Shown: positions 42,001 to 52,906, counted from the stretch's first letter. The stretch is DNA of 64,000 nt from Diaporthe sp. PMI_573 (GCA_021399435.1 JAJTUP010000106.1:1-64000); one strand, 5' to 3'. Made by a program: numbers and translations. The notes: generated by a model from the sequence alone, not told the origin.

Positions 42001-42917
42001 ACTGGTCTTAAACGGGGTGATGTGTTGGATGTTAGTGTAAGTGGTGGTATCTGCAGTAGATCAAATTACAGATCGAGTTGTGATCAGGACGGGCACAGTT
42101 TAAATAGAATTATAGCACAAGTGGGAGCCTAAAGCTAAGAACTAGGCTGTGCTAAGTTGGGAGCAGGCACCACACTGGCACAATGATGGCAGCCGAATTT
42201 CGTGGCTTCATCGGGTTTGAGCAATCGGAGGATTTTCTGTTTGCCGATATGTTGGCCGTAATCCCATGAGATTTCGTGTCACGGGCATTGTCTTTTCGTA
42301 GACAGCTGAATTTATACCGAAAAGCTCGCACAAAGTACGGATGACGGATTGCAAAGGAGAGTAACAAAGTACTTTTCATGTGTACTGCACATGAAGTACC
42401 TGTGCAGCGCATGTGATGTCTTTGTGGAAATCTTTGTGTGTCTGCATATCTATTGAAAGCAAAAGCACCGAAACGAACCAATAGTACGTCCAGGAAGGCT
42501 GAGGTAATCCATTCATAGTGCACGGCGCAGGCCGCGTTGCAGAATGCACATGAGTAGGAGAAATCTTGTGTAGACGCACCCGACACCTCACCCTGAGCAA
42601 GCAGATTTTAGGACTGCTGGCAAGACAATGCTGATGTGGCCAAAATGAGTGTTTGGATTGTACTATACAATGCTCAACACAAAACCTATTATGTTAAATC
42701 ATGAATTAAATTCAAAGAATAGAACTCATTAATGCCCTTTGCAATCTAGAGTCCTCAAATAAGGAACACAACATGCAGCATTGCCTAGGGAATCGCGGAG
42801 GGCTGAATAACTATATATACCGAGGTCCAGCTCAGCATGTGGTCTCGGGAGTTTTTGATTTCCTTTATCACTTAAGGATCTAAACGCCAAACGCGAGAAT
42901 ATATAGCAGTTTAACCA
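42001..42917. other. No gene recognised
   Basis: Promoter of the Nudix gene at the left end (minus). The minus frames at 42152-42600 have no domain. ACTTTTCATGTGTACTGCAC and CATGTGATGT words near 42370-42420 are short imperfect repeats. Confidence 0.35.
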
Positions 42918-43462
42918 TGTCGACATTATCTTCAGATGATGCCCGCCGAGGCAAGCTGGTATGACTAAGTCGTTTCTGGAGGCAGCGCTATCTCATTGAG
43001 GCATTCTCCACATTCGATTTGGCATCTCGAGTTCTCAAGAGCGATGAAATTACATTAGTAGGTGACACGGTCTTCTGGCAGGGGACATCCAAAGATGTGA
43101 ATGCTGCGCTCAATGGCGTTCTAGGACTTGACTTCGCATTCTTCGTCGGGGTCAAACAGCAGTTATCCACATTGCTACAAGTTTGGAATACAGTGCTCGA
43201 AGAGAAAGCGTCCTTTGATGCTTACGGACTGGATCACACTATGTCTCGCGAGTTCCAAGAAGCATTACTCTTGGCGGGAAAAATGATTGCAGCTAGGGCA
43301 AACATTGTGCCTGATGAGGAACTGTATTTGTCATCACAAAGCCAGTCAGGATCTCCTATGAGCTTAGATGAGACATACACAAAGACGCCCGACTTAGCTA
43401 GTGCCAATAATTCGGAGGCTTCAGCGCGAATGGACCTTGACGGTGATTGCGGGGAAGCATAG
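42918..43462 (+). CDS. Hypothetical protein
   Basis: The open frame from about 42986 to 43462 encodes SDEITLVGDTVFWQGTSKDV...LDFAFFVGVKQQLSTLLQVW and ends in an acidic/Ser-rich tail (MSLDETYTKTP...MDLDGDCGEA). A likely first exon, ATG 42918 to 42959 (MSTLSSDDARRGKL), is followed by GTATGA. Splicing to 43040 (80-nt intron) gives 154 residues; an acceptor at 43000 is less likely because the intron would be only 41 nt. A short helical, non-membrane protein of unknown family. Confidence 0.5.
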
Positions 43463-43786
43463 TCCTTTGAGCTTGAAAACCATGAGTATCTTTATTGTCC
43501 TTGGAAAATGCTGAGCGCCTCTACTTTGGCTTCCCCTGATAATCTGATTTGGAATAGTGCCCTTGCGTAGGCAGCGCTGACCTCAATTCAATGACGACCC
43601 AATATATTTCAAGTAAGTAAGTTTATAATGCCACAAACTTGATTTACTTGATCTACTTGAAATACTATATTTTATGGGTTTTCCTGTGCGACGGTGCTAG
43701 GAGTGCCGAGGCCAATTGCACGTCTCCATGGATGCGTAAGGGCGGGAATGGAATTAGAAGGTCTGAATTAGTTGGTTAAGATTCTA
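43463..43786. other. No gene recognised
   Basis: Convergent 3' flanks of the 42918 ORF and the cyclin remnant. ATTTACTTGATCTACTTGAA words near 43634-43655 are a short direct repeat. Confidence 0.35.
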
Positions 43787-44233
43787 TTATGGCGAAAAGC
43801 TATGTGTTAGCAACCCTGTTAGTGTCGTGAGAGCTTCGGGCTGTTCTGAGCAATTGTTAACCACAGGTCGGTTGAGTATCGCCCGTGCCAGGGCGTGAGA
43901 CGCACGTGCCATGATCGATGGCTTCGTAGAGACGAAGTCACGGTGGTAGAGGGCGATCTCGCAGAGGTAGGCGGTCATGTCCCTAACCTCACGGTCATCT
44001 TGCTCGTCAGCCCAGATGATGGACTGGAAGAAGTCGAGGGTGGGGTGGCCGATGTTCCACTCCAGCGTGTTGAGGACGTGCATCTCCATCTGAGTGAACA
44101 TGCCAGCGTCGTACAGGCCGCTAGACATGCTGTTGAGCTCGTTGATCGAGGGAAGGCTTTGCTGTGGCAACATAGCCGCCCACTTCCAGCCCAAATGCGG
44201 TTTTATAATGCTCCCACGGCGGGCCGTCGACAA
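43787..44233 (-). pseudogene. Cyclin fragment (G1/S, CLN-like), N-terminal box missing
   Basis: The minus frame carries SINELNSMSSGLYDAGMFTQ, MEMHVLNTLEWNIGHPTLDF, then YLCEIALYHRDFVSTKPSIM and ARASHALARAIL, the second half of the cyclin N-box and start of the C-box in fungal Cln-type cyclins. The first cyclin-box helices, including the CDK-contacting Arg-Lys-Glu region, are absent: upstream codons (KPHLGWKWAAMLPQQSLP) do not match, and the frame at 44121-44549 is unrelated. Intact relatives activate the main CDK at START. This copy lacks its CDK interface and is probably non-functional, unless an unrecognised upstream exon supplies it. Confidence 0.7.
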
Positions 44234-44771
44234 CAGGTGCAGGCTGATCGCTATCTGGACCTACGAGATTGATAGGCAGGTCGATCCGAGGTACTCGAGG
44301 GTTGTTCTTCAGTCTGGGAACCCATCTAGAATCCGCGGATACCTGGACATCAGCCTCTGATGTAGAGGTCGAGCGTGTGGTAGTGGCCAATGAGCTGCTA
44401 CGAGGAAATATAGTCCTTTCGACATGAGCCCTTCCACAGGTATTATATGACGATCGAAGCTGAGGGTGATAGAAAATAGACATGATTAGGGCGGATGAGG
44501 GGTTAGAAGAGATAGACGGTTCTTCCCCATCCCTTTGAGCGAGGCGCACCCCAAAAAAAAAAAAACGGACGGGGCACCCATTTTTCTAGAGTCATCTCAA
44601 TCGATCGTACCTCACCGCGTTCTGCACCGTCGCACACGCATCTTGTACACATCCGCGAGATTTTTCATAGCCCGTCCTTTGGTTTGTAATGGGCCAGCTA
44701 AGCCGAGAGGTACTCTGGTGAATCCGATACAATTCGTGAATCTAGACCCTATGGCAATATAAAAGCAGACT

Positions 44772-45122
44772 TCACACATGAGAGGCAGCCTCTGTATCCA
44801 TGTTTTCTTGGACCGTCTGGTCTGAGTCCCCGTTTACTGGGACCCGAATTGATCGCAAAGGGTTCTCTGCGATTTGACCCCTGATATATGCGGAAGCAGG
44901 GTTTTCAGTATCCTCCTCCCATTTCTCCTCCCAGTCTTCGTCTACGTAAGTAAATGCCTGTCCAAGTCTTTCATCCTCCTTGCCTCTCATCCATACCACA
45001 CTTGAGCTGCAGTCGGCCTTCTGGCGGAGCGCGTCAAGAAGGTCAACCCAAACGCCGCTTAACAAGCACAATAGTGATTTGTCAACGCAGGTTCCATCTT
45101 TAAGATCATTTCGCATTTTCAT
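44772..45122 (-). CDS. Hypothetical ORF
   Basis: 116 codons from ATG 45122 (MKMRNDLKDGTCVDKSLLCL), acidic middle (YVDEDWEEKWEEDTENP). No domain, no intron, start context weak. Composition is protein-like but nothing else supports it. Confidence 0.3.
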   Translation of the reverse strand: MKMRNDLKDGTCVDKSLLCLLSGVWVDLLDALRQKADCSSSVVWMRGKEDERLGQAFTYVDEDWEEKWEEDTENPASAYIRGQIAENPLRSIRVPVNGDSDQTVQENMDTEAASHV

Positions 45123-45945
45123 CCTTTTTCGCGCCGTGCATTTTCAAAATGGCCGTCTCATGGGAAACCCACAATTGACAATAAACGCCAAAATCGTATT
45201 CTCGATTGGGCTAGGATGCTGTCTTTCGCATTGGCAGCCTTCTTTACTAGGCTTTATTTGACATCGTTTCCAATATCCAACTGAAGGCCAGCGGAACTTG
45301 ACCTGGGTCGTTGGCTTGTCACCTAGGAATCCGGGATTCGTCATTGTTGGTCAACCAGTGGCTGACGAAAAAGAGGGAAATACGTTCCCACCCAAGCAAT
45401 TAGCCCTTGAACTTCCGCTGTAATTCGTAATTGGCAAAAGAATAAACTTAAAAGGAAGTAGAGTACCCGAGCAGGCCGTCAGTGAAAAGTATGTCCTCGG
45501 GTATCTATATTTTAAAAACCACACTTATTATAGTACAGTACTGTATAAGTGATAAGGTAAGGTATTTTCTGCCGCGGTAGCCTAAAGGTTTCGAAATGTG
45601 GGTAATATCTATTTAGTAAAGGTAGGTGCCCAGTCATTATTGCATGCAGGACTTTCTAAACGTTGGCAACTCAAAAAGAAAATAAATAAAGTAATGGGGG
45701 TCACTTAGTACATACAAGTACATTACATGTAACAGTATAACCTTTGTTTCCTTACAAAAGAACGGATTACATTATAAGAGCGCGGACTGCCTAGATTCAT
45801 CAGAAGACTGGCTTTAGATGTCAACCTTTTAATCATATTGATTGGTTTTATAATTACATCCTTCTGCAATCCTGAGAGAGGTAAGAAATATTAATCAATT
45901 TGCCGATGAACTGGACTTAGTAAAGTAACCTTAGTAGCTTTAAGG
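45123..45945. other. No gene recognised
   Basis: AT-rich intergenic DNA. A TACAGTACTGTA palindrome at 45534-45545 and TACATACAAGTACATTACATG words near 45709-45730 are the only structures seen. Confidence 0.35.
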
Positions 45946-46263
45946 ATGGGTGTTCAGGCGACATACCAATTAGAACCTATGCAATATGATGCAGACGCTG
46001 CGAGTCGTATCCTGCATTCGTTTATCCATGCCATCGAAGATGGAGCAGGTGAAAAGAGCAAAGAGGCTTGGACAGTTGTTAGTCTTCCTTATGGTATTGG
46101 CTCACACTGCATTCTAAGTGTCTATTCTGGACATGATGTCTTGCCTGTCTCTGGCCTTCCGCCCACAGCAAGCAAGGCAGTGTACATCGGCTCTGAGGAA
46201 GATGCAATCACGGCTGTGAAGAAAACTGGCAGCAATTTTTACGAGTGCAGCTCTCCACACTAG
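45946..46263 (+). CDS. Small hypothetical protein
   Basis: 105 codons, MGVQATYQLEPMQYDADAAS... with SLPYGIGSHCILSVYSGHDV and a small C-terminal Cys (YECSSPH). Evenly mixed composition, no signal peptide. An AT-rich upstream region could be its promoter. Unknown family. Confidence 0.4.
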   Translation: MGVQATYQLEPMQYDADAASRILHSFIHAIEDGAGEKSKEAWTVVSLPYGIGSHCILSVYSGHDVLPVSGLPPTASKAVYIGSEEDAITAVKKTGSNFYECSSPH

Positions 46264-47021
46264 GGCTCTCGTGTAGATATGAGTGTTTATCTTCGGGTCA
46301 CTTAAAAGCGGAGGCCTGAGGCCTGTGCAAATAAATATCTCTAATTCTATCCTCGCTTATCAGCGGCGACATCTGACTGCTGCAGATGTTACAAGGGCTA
46401 GTGTGTGTGTGTAGGGCTTGTGGTATTTCAACGATAATCTCTAAGGGGGTCTAAGGGATCCTTGAGGTTCAAGGATCCTCCCTGGATACAAAAGCTAGAC
46501 TCGTGTCATATATAGTCCATCGAGTCTAGATACCTGAGGCTCCTATTTCCTCAGCTGGCCCACAGAGCCCGCTGGCTGCCTAAACGTACTCCACCAGGGG
46601 TGGGTTTCCTTCCGTGTGACAGCAGACAAGTATACTCTCGAAGCCATGATTGAGGTCTGGCGGGCCGATACTTGTTGCGCATCCATGATGAATTACTCCA
46701 TATTGGTTAAACCTAACTTTCTCTAATGGTTGCTTCTTCCCGTTGACCAAGTAGTTGAGTAAACTGTATGCACTTAACTTGCAAGTCGACACGGCCTGGT
46801 CGGATGAGAGCATTATCTAGTTTCTCCGGTTTGTTTGTCGTCATAATGTATATGTGTGAACAATTTCAATATTATGTATATGGCTGAGCAGGATATGTAG
46901 CGAGTGGGGAGCAGTGTAATGAGAATGGCACTCGTTACTCACCTGAATGTAGGTGCTTAATCCCTAAATGTATATTTTACTAAGCAGTTGGAATTACAGT
47001 GTTAGGCTATAACATTCGATA
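46264..47021. other. No gene recognised
   Basis: Contains a short GT run at 46402-46413. A 77-codon minus frame (46580-46813) is unsupported. Confidence 0.35.
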
Positions 47022-47215
47022 CTTTGAAAAGCGCACTCTACGAGGGTATCCCGGAAAACAAAAAAACGCAGCTACAGGACCTCAGCGGGACGCTGTTCTA
47101 CAAGAACAAGCCGTACCTACCTAAAGCTCTCCGGAAGGAAGTTGTTTAAAAACTTCACGAAGCACTAGCACATGGACACCAAGGCATTTGAGCGACATGC
47201 CAAGCCGCAAGCTCA
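47022..47215 (+). pseudogene. Gypsy integrase zinc-domain relic
   Basis: The plus frame reads LKSALYEGIPENKKTQLQDL, then LFYKNKPYLPKALRKEVV, then a TAA, then KLHEALAHGHQGI followed by TGA. The KLHEALAHGHQGI block is the H-x3-H half of the integrase_H2C2 domain of Ty3/Gypsy elements. Both stops are one transition from sense codons. Nothing further of the element follows. Confidence 0.65.
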
Positions 47216-47397
47216 GTCAGTGTTGGGCGCATAACCAGGCTACAAGGCTTTGATTGTCTGACGACTATCACTGAAACCATTGGGCTTTGGGACCAGCGGT
47301 GTCATCTTTCTTTCTTGTTTCGTTACGAAGGAAGAGCGATCGCTAAGATTGTTCTGCACAGGGATATGTCAACTTTCATCGACTGACTGGACTATAG

Positions 47398-47673
47398 GTT
47401 GTCGAAGACGTAAATCCAGGGTATTTGGCACAGCAGCCGCTGACGCAGAGTTTGAAGTCTTGCTGATGACGAGCAGTGCGATGGGAGGCGCCTGTCCTGT
47501 CGTCCGTGTTTGGCAAACAACATTGAGTGCCGTTATCACGTTCCCGAAGGCATGTCAGAGCGTGATGCGCAGAAGGAGCAGCTGGAGCGCGCTACCGAGG
47601 CCAACCGCCACATGGATGTATTTATGCCCCAAATGAATAAGCTTCGAAACAACGACAAGGGTAAAGCGATTCT
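47398..47673 (+). pseudogene. Zn(II)2Cys6 transcription factor fragment, cut by Copia copy 3
   Basis: One frame holds CRRRKSR; a later frame holds CDGRRLSCRPCLANNIECRY then HVPEGMSERDAQKEQLERAT and FMPQMNKLRNNDKGKAIL. The spacing C-D-G-R-R-x2-C-x2-C-x6-C is the second half of a fungal zinc cluster followed by the usual linker and coiled coil (HVPEG...). The first cysteines are lost or in another frame after about 80 nt of insertion or decay. The reading frame ends exactly at the target duplication attct of Copia copy 3. Confidence 0.55.
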
Positions 47674-47868
47674 TGTCAGATTATCACCCTTTTAGGTATG
47701 TGGGACGTGTAATTATGGTCCAATTGATGGGGTGGTAACTGTGTGTATTGTGATGATGTCTTGTCTTGGTTCCTTGGTGGGACCCCGCCCGTAAGGGGGG
47801 TTGGTTTTGTCATGATTCAACCATTGATGCCTCAGGCACCTAACCCAAAGCACCCGTCACATCTGACA
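47674..47868 (-). repeat. 3' LTR of Copia copy 3
   Basis: 195 bp, TGTCAGAT...ATCTGACA, same sequence as the LTR at 52712-52906. Preceded by target duplication attct. Confidence 0.95.
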
Positions 47869-47905
47869 CACCCCCTCAGACTCGCAGGTACTGGGAGTCT
47901 GCGTT

Positions 47906-50900
47906 TTACTCCCCTTCAACTGCTTTCAGTCTGTTATTTATGGGGTCTTCCCGTAGCGTTGTCTCTCCATGTCTTGTTTTCACATCTTTTAGGCCCAACT
48001 GGTGGAGGAATCCTTTCCACTTTCCAGCCGGTAATGCCTTTGTCAACCCATCTGCCATCATTTCTGCTGAAGGTGTGTATTCCACCTGGATTGTTCCTCG
48101 TTGAGTTTCCTGCCGTAGCCAGTGATTGTGTATGTCCACATGTCGTAATTTGGTCTTGAGTGTTGTGACTTCTGAGTTGACCAGTTTGATTGTTTGTGTG
48201 TTGTCACATTCGATCTTGATTTGCTTGTTGTCCAGGTCCACTGAAAGTTCTGTGAGGAGCCGGCTCACAAATAGTGTTTCTTTTGCTGCTTGAGCAAGAG
48301 CTAGAAGCTCTGCCTCCGTTGTTGATGTAGTGACCGTGTCTTGCTTGTTTGCTCTCCATCCAATTAGGCCTCCAAACAGTTTCATTGCGAATGCCTGGGA
48401 ACTTTTCCGATCGAGTGTGTTGTCTGCGAATGAAGCATCGCTTGCGACAACCAATTCTTCGGTGTCCTTGAAGCAAAGAGCAAGGTGTTTGGTGCGTTCG
48501 AGGTAGAGCAGCACGCGGTCGGCAGCATCTTGGTGTTTTCGACTCGGATTTGTCAGGAATCTTGCAAGCCTTGACGTGGCAAATGCAATATCTGGTCGTG
48601 TGGAAATGGCGGCGAATAGGAGCGACCCGATCTTTCGTTGGTAGGTCTGGACTTCAGCTTCTGTGGCGGCGTCGATTCGAGGCACCAGCTCTTCGGCTGT
48701 CATGGGGACTGTGTGGGAGAGATTTTTCTTGTTAGCCAGTTTGGCAATCTTCTCAATGTATGCGGTCTGAGCCAGCCAGATCCGTCTGTTTGGACGATCT
48801 CTGAGGATCTCCATGCCCAGGAACCATTGAATCGGGTCCCCTCCACTGATTTTATACTTCTCTTGGAGCTGATGGGCAAGTTCATCGACTTGATCTTGTC
48901 GGTTCTTTCTATACGCAACGATAATATCGTCTACGTAGAAGAAGACCAGGATGCCGTTCTTGGTGTAGCAGCAGGGTTCATGTGGGACTTGTTTGTATCC
49001 ACATTGGGCAAGTGTCTTTGTGAAATCCTTTTGCCAGAGCAGTGGTGAAATCCGCAGCCCATAGAGTGCTTTGTTCAGCATCAAGATTGTGCCCTTCTTC
49101 TCGTATCCTCGAGGCATTCTCATGAAGATATCTTGATCGATAGGAGCGTGCACGAACGCATTGACAACGTCGTATTGGATCAGCTCGAGATCAAACTTAT
49201 TTGCGATGGCGATGAGTGTTCTGAATGACCGTCCCGCAAGAGTGGCTGCGTAGGTTTCTTGGGTTTGTCCTCGCGCTTGTTGATCTCCGCGGACCACGAG
49301 TCTTGCTTTGCATTTCTGAAGAACGCCATGCGTGTTGAATTTGTAGACATACACCCACATGCAGTCAAGGATTTGTTTTCTTGCTGCGCGGCTGTCTTTC
49401 TTGAGGATCTCGGTCCATGATCTCATCTCGGTATGGCTCTGTAGATGGTCAGCTTCTGCTTGTCTGAATATTGGTCCAAGTGGATGATTATCCAGGTCAT
49501 TGTGCCATCTTGGCGGTTCGGGGAGGTTGTTTCTTTTCAACTTCACCCCCTGACGCAAGCGTCTTTCGATTTGTGCCTTCGTCAGGTATTTTCCCTCTGA
49601 CTTGGCCATCCGGGCAGATTTTGTGCCAGCGATGAATGCGGCCTGCCATGGGCTTGTCTTTTGATTTTCTTCAGTAGACGGCATTTCTTCGTCAGACTGG
49701 GTTTGAATTGTGTGTGCGAGCAGGGCTGATGGCGGCGATCGAGGAGGAGTAGGTAGCAGGGTGAATTTGGCTTCTGTGTAGGGGCCGTTTTCTCGGTCCG
49801 CCTCGGAGCGATCATCCTCTGCAGTCTCTACGTCTGCCTCCTGGATGCTATCGGCAACAGGTCCTTGAGTTTCTTCGGAGGTTTCTTCCGGGGAGTCTTC
49901 TTCAATTAGATCTTCTCCTTCCGGTTCCGATATTGTGTCATTGTCTGGGAGGGCGTATTTTCTTGTCCACTCCGCGAGACGATTGATGTCTGTGGTGAGA
50001 AGCTCATCTTTGAAGCCTTCCCAATTCCCATCAAACACTTCGTGCTCATTAAAGATCACGTCTCTTGTATTGACAATCTTTCCGGTAGAGGGAATCCATA
50101 TCCGGTAGATGTTCGATGATCGGTATCCAACAAGGTAACCAATCCATGCACGTGGCTCGAGACGCTGACGTCTTCTTTTCTTGAGCTGTGCGTCTGAGGT
50201 CATCGCGTAGGCCTTGCAGCCAAAAACGCGAAGGTGCGCCTGGTCTGGTCTTGGATCTGGTCGTGGGATACCCAAGCGTTTGGCAATCGCTGAGTGAAAT
50301 TGGTAGTAGGGTGTCTTCCAGTCCAGTCCGTAATTTGGTGTTCGGTTGTTGAGGTAGACGGTTGTTCGTCCAATTTCGGGCCAAAGAGAGTGTGGGAGTT
50401 TTGAGCTTGTTCGCATTGCACGCATCTTCTCCTTGATCACACCCCCTGAGCGCTCGGCTCCTCCGTTTTGTGCTTGTGTGTTGGGTGCTGAGGGCTCGAT
50501 CTTGATATGTTTTGACTCGAGAAATTCTCTGACGGCTCGTCTGCGGCTGAACAGTTCTCCGTCACATTCGATGATCTTGACCTTGGTGTTGTATTGCGTC
50601 TTCATCATCCCCAGGAATGATTTCAGAACCGTGAGGAGGGTTTCGCTATCACGACTTTCGAGGTAGTAATCCCAGATGAGTCCTGATGCTCTGCAGGTGA
50701 GCAATAGTTGCGACGTATAGTTGTTGATCCCTGGTTCATAGTCGTGAAAGTCAAGTGCTATCCTTTCGCCTTCTCGTTCGAGGATCTCCCTCGGTGCTCG
50801 ACGGATTTGCCTCGTGATCTTGGCTAAGGCACAAGCTTCACATTCGACTGTTGTTGGTCCCTGGATGCGCACCCCCTGAGATGAAGAAACGAGGTGTTCA

Positions 50901-51451
50901 AGCGCGCTGGGGCCTGGGTGACCAAGACGGCCGTGCCAGAGGATGGCTTCGCCTGTGAGTGGTCTCCTTTTGGTGTAGGTAGTGTGTTTCTTCCTCCATG
51001 TGTTGAAGGAACTTTGTATTTCGTGTGGTTGGTACTCGATGACATATTGGCCGTGAATATCCCTGAGTTTGCACAGGGTCGACCTGTCACGTCGTTTCAG
51101 TGTTGTTGGGTCATGTTCGTTATCCCAGAAGATGCCCTTCCTTCGGAGTTGTCTGAGAGAGACGAGTGTTGTGAGGAGTCGCGGGCAGAGGGCAACGTTT
51201 TCGAGGTGTAGGACGGTTGATCCGCTGCGGACCGCCATTGTACCGTACGCCAGTACTGGCAGCTGTCTGTCTCCGGCCCACAGGTAGTCATCGTGTGTGG
51301 CTGGTCTCGTGTTGAACAGACGCTCGTTGTTGTTCGTGATCGAGATCGTACTCGCTGGGTCAAGTATCACCGAGTGTCGAAGAGGGTATGCTTCTGCGTT
51401 TATGGCAAAAGCTCCCCTAGCTTCTATACTGGCAACACAGTACCCCGGGAG
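47906..51451 (-). CDS. pol: Copia Pol polyprotein (copy 3)
   Basis: Open frame from the codon after the gag UGA (51449-51451 is the UGA-adjacent boundary) to 47906. It shows the same protease (ILDPAST), integrase (WHGRLGH...CEAC, CDGE, GGAERS), reverse transcriptase (FFYVDDIIV) and RNase H motifs as copy 1 and only scattered replacements (MAVRSGSTV for MPVRTGPTV, KFNTHGV for KFNKHGV, QKDFTK for QKEFTK). No stop or frameshift. As in copy 1 there is no ATG before the protease, so it depends on readthrough of UGA-CUC. With gag frameshifted, it could act only with Gag from another copy. Confidence 0.92.
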   Translation of the reverse strand, partial: LPGYCVASIEARGAFAINAEAYPLRHSVILDPASTISITNNNERLFNTRPATHDDYLWAGDRQLPVLAYGTMAVRSGSTVLHLENVALCPRLLTTLVSLRQLRRKGIFWDNEHDPTTLKRRDRSTLCKLRDIHGQYVIEYQPHEIQSSFNTWRKKHTTYTKRRPLTGEAILWHGRLGHPGPSALEHLVSSSQGVRIQGPTTVECEACALAKITRQIRRAPREILEREGERIALDFHDYEPGINNYTSQLLLTCRASGLIWDYYLESRDSETLLTVLKSFLGMMKTQYNTKVKIIECDGELFSRRRAVREFLESKHIKIEPSAPNTQAQNGGAERSGGVIKEKMRAMRTSSKLPHSLWPEIGRTTVYLNNRTPNYGLDWKTPYYQFHSAIAKRLGIPRPDPRPDQAHLRVFGCKAYAMTSDAQLKKRRRQRLEPRAWIGYLVGYRSSNIYRIWIPSTGKIVNTRDVIFNEHEVFDGNWEGFKDELLTTDINRLAEWTRKYALPDNDTISEPEGEDLIEEDSPEETSEETQGPVADSIQEADVETAEDDRSEADRENGPYTEAKFTLLPTPPRSPPSALLAHTIQTQSDEEMPSTEENQKTSPWQAAFIAGTKSARMAKSEGKYLTKAQIERRLRQGVKLKRNNLPEPPRWHNDLDNHPLGPIFRQAEADHLQSHTEMRSWTEILKKDSRAARKQILDCMWVYVYKFNTHGVLQKCKARLVVRGDQQARGQTQETYAATLAGRSFRTLIAIANKFDLELIQYDVVNAFVHAPIDQDIFMRMPRGYEKKGTILMLNKALYGLRISPLLWQKDFTKTLAQCGYKQVPHEPCCYTKNGILVFFYVDDIIVAYRKNRQDQVDELAHQLQEKYKISGGDPIQWFLGMEILRDRPNRRIWLAQTAYIEKIAKLANKKNLSHTVPMTAEELVPRIDAATEAEVQTYQRKIGSLLFAAISTRPDIAFATSRLARFLTNPSRKHQDAADRVLLYLERTKHLALCFKDTEELVVASDASFADNTLDRKSSQAFAMKLFGGLIGWRANKQDTVTTSTTEAELLALAQAAKETLFVSRLLTELSVDLDNKQIKIECDNTQTIKLVNSEVTTLKTKLRHVDIHNHWLRQETQRGTIQVEYTPSAEMMADGLTKALPAGKWKGFLHQLGLKDVKTRHGETTLREDPINNRLKAVEGE

Positions 51452-52677
51452 TCAATCATCGACTTCCTCGACGGCTTCTTCTTTTGTCGGACGAGGGGTT
51501 TTGGACTTGGATTTCGATCTCGGACCCTTAAGGGCTCGGACCTGTGCTTGAAAATCAGCGTTGTTCGCAAGGGCCTCTTCGACACGCCTTTTCACGTGTT
51601 CCCTAGTTTTAAAGCCAGGGTAGGCTTTTTCCGGAAAGACAGAAAAGCATTGTGCAAGGGCGTGAGGCATCTCGCAGGCGGGGCAGCCTTCAGCATTTTC
51701 TTGCTGGGCGCGCTTTCTTCCACCGCGGCCTCCTCGTGAACCAGTCGCACCTCTCCGTGGCGGGTTATGATCCTCTGCAGTGTGGGCGTCCCCAATCTCA
51801 CTGCCATGGTCTTCTATACCATCGTACTTTGTTGCAAATGCCCCTTTTGATGCTCTAGCTGTTTGGGGCGAGTCTAGGGCTGCAAGTTCTTGACGGAGGT
51901 CATTCCCTATTTCCTGGAATGTGAGGTTCCCATCTGCAATCGCTTGTCTTCGGATTTGTCTTACGGAAACTGCCCACATGGGCAGAATCCCCTTTACAGC
52001 TTGCAATAGGTCTGGAACCCATGCTACCGTATCTTTGGCTTCGGGTAGTCCCTTTTGGAGACCCCTGGCCATGATTGCTTCCCACTTGTCAACCCAGGAG
52101 GAAGCCTCTCTGAGGTTCTTTGGTGGTTTGAGGGCTTTCTTGTATGCCGCTCGTATTTCCATTTTCTCGTCTACCAACGAGAGGCCGCATCGTGCCTTTA
52201 GGTTCTGATGCCATTCCCACAGCGGGGTCTCAGCAGTATAGCAGTGGCTTTTGTACGCTGGGGATACAGTGCTCAGCATCCATTTTGTAAGCTTCTCGAT
52301 GGATAGTCTTTCCTTTTCGTATGTTGATTCGAGTTGTTTATACCAGTTGAGATCGGAATTAAACATCTTGACCCCATTGTCGGTCAGGTCGCTTATCATC
52401 CACTGGCCATTCTCTTTGTCTTGGATGGTCTCTTCATCCTCTCTTCATTGTCCACTGTTTGGGATCGCGCGTATCGTTGTGCATGTGGTTTCTTGATGTA
52501 TTTCTTCTTTCGAATGTCTGGCATTTCTGGTTGAGGGAGGAGTGGAGTTTTGTTGATGATTTGGGATTTGAGTCCGTAGGTTTGGACTTGAAGTTCGAAT
52601 TCGTGGTTCCAGTCGTTCCAGTCCTGTGGCTTCGCTAGGAACGCGTTGAGGTTCTTCGTATTGAAGTAGTCTGCCAT
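51452..52677 (-). pseudogene. gag: Copia Gag of a diverged lineage (copy 3), one frameshift
   Basis: Starts MADYFNTKNLNAFLAKPQDW. After RSQTVDNEE a single-base change near 52440 shifts the frame; it resumes at QWMISDLTDNGVK and runs to EEAVEEVDD. Over the first about 375 residues it is much less similar to copy 1 Gag (e.g. KALKPPKNLREASSWVDKWE against QAIRPPRNIREASAWVNRWE; knuckle CPACEMPHALAQC). From AQVRALKGPRSKSKSKTPRP onward it is the same. The switch marks a recombination point near 51545. Confidence 0.9.
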
Positions 52678-52697
52678 GTTTGAATCGGCTTGAGGCA

Positions 52698-52711
52698 GTG
52701 AGACTCTTAAT
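52698..52711 (-). other. Primer-binding site, Copia copy 3
   Basis: Same 14 nt as copies 1 and 2 (plus strand reads GTGAGACTCTTAAT), touching the 5' LTR, although the adjoining gag is diverged. Conservation across lineages supports function. Confidence 0.6.
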
Positions 52712-52906
52712 TGTCAGATTATCACCCTTTTAGGTATGTGGGACGTGTAATTATGGTCCAATTGATGGGGTGGTAACTGTGTGTATTGTGATGATGTCTT
52801 GTCTTGGTTCCTTGGTGGGACCCCGCCCGTAAGGGGGGTTGGTTTTGTCATGATTCAACCATTGATGCCTCAGGCACCTAACCCAAAGCACCCGTCACAT
52901 CTGACA
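52712..52906 (-). repeat. 5' LTR of Copia copy 3
   Basis: 195 bp, identical in sequence to the LTR at 47674-47868. Followed by target duplication attct (52907-52911). Confidence 0.95.

Larger units (their letters stand above)
47674..52906 (-). mobile_element. Ty1/Copia LTR retrotransposon, copy 3 (recent, chimeric)
   Basis: LTRs at 47674-47868 and 52712-52906 (195 bp each) look identical to each other, and the 5-bp target duplication attct is perfect (47669-47673 and 52907-52911). This is a single recent insertion into the zinc-cluster relic. Pol (47906-51370 and the readthrough part above it) is open throughout. Gag belongs to a diverged lineage and has one frameshift. Both LTRs share private bases (CCCCGCCCGTAAGGGGGGTT) not found in copies 1 and 2. 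Confidence 0.96.
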
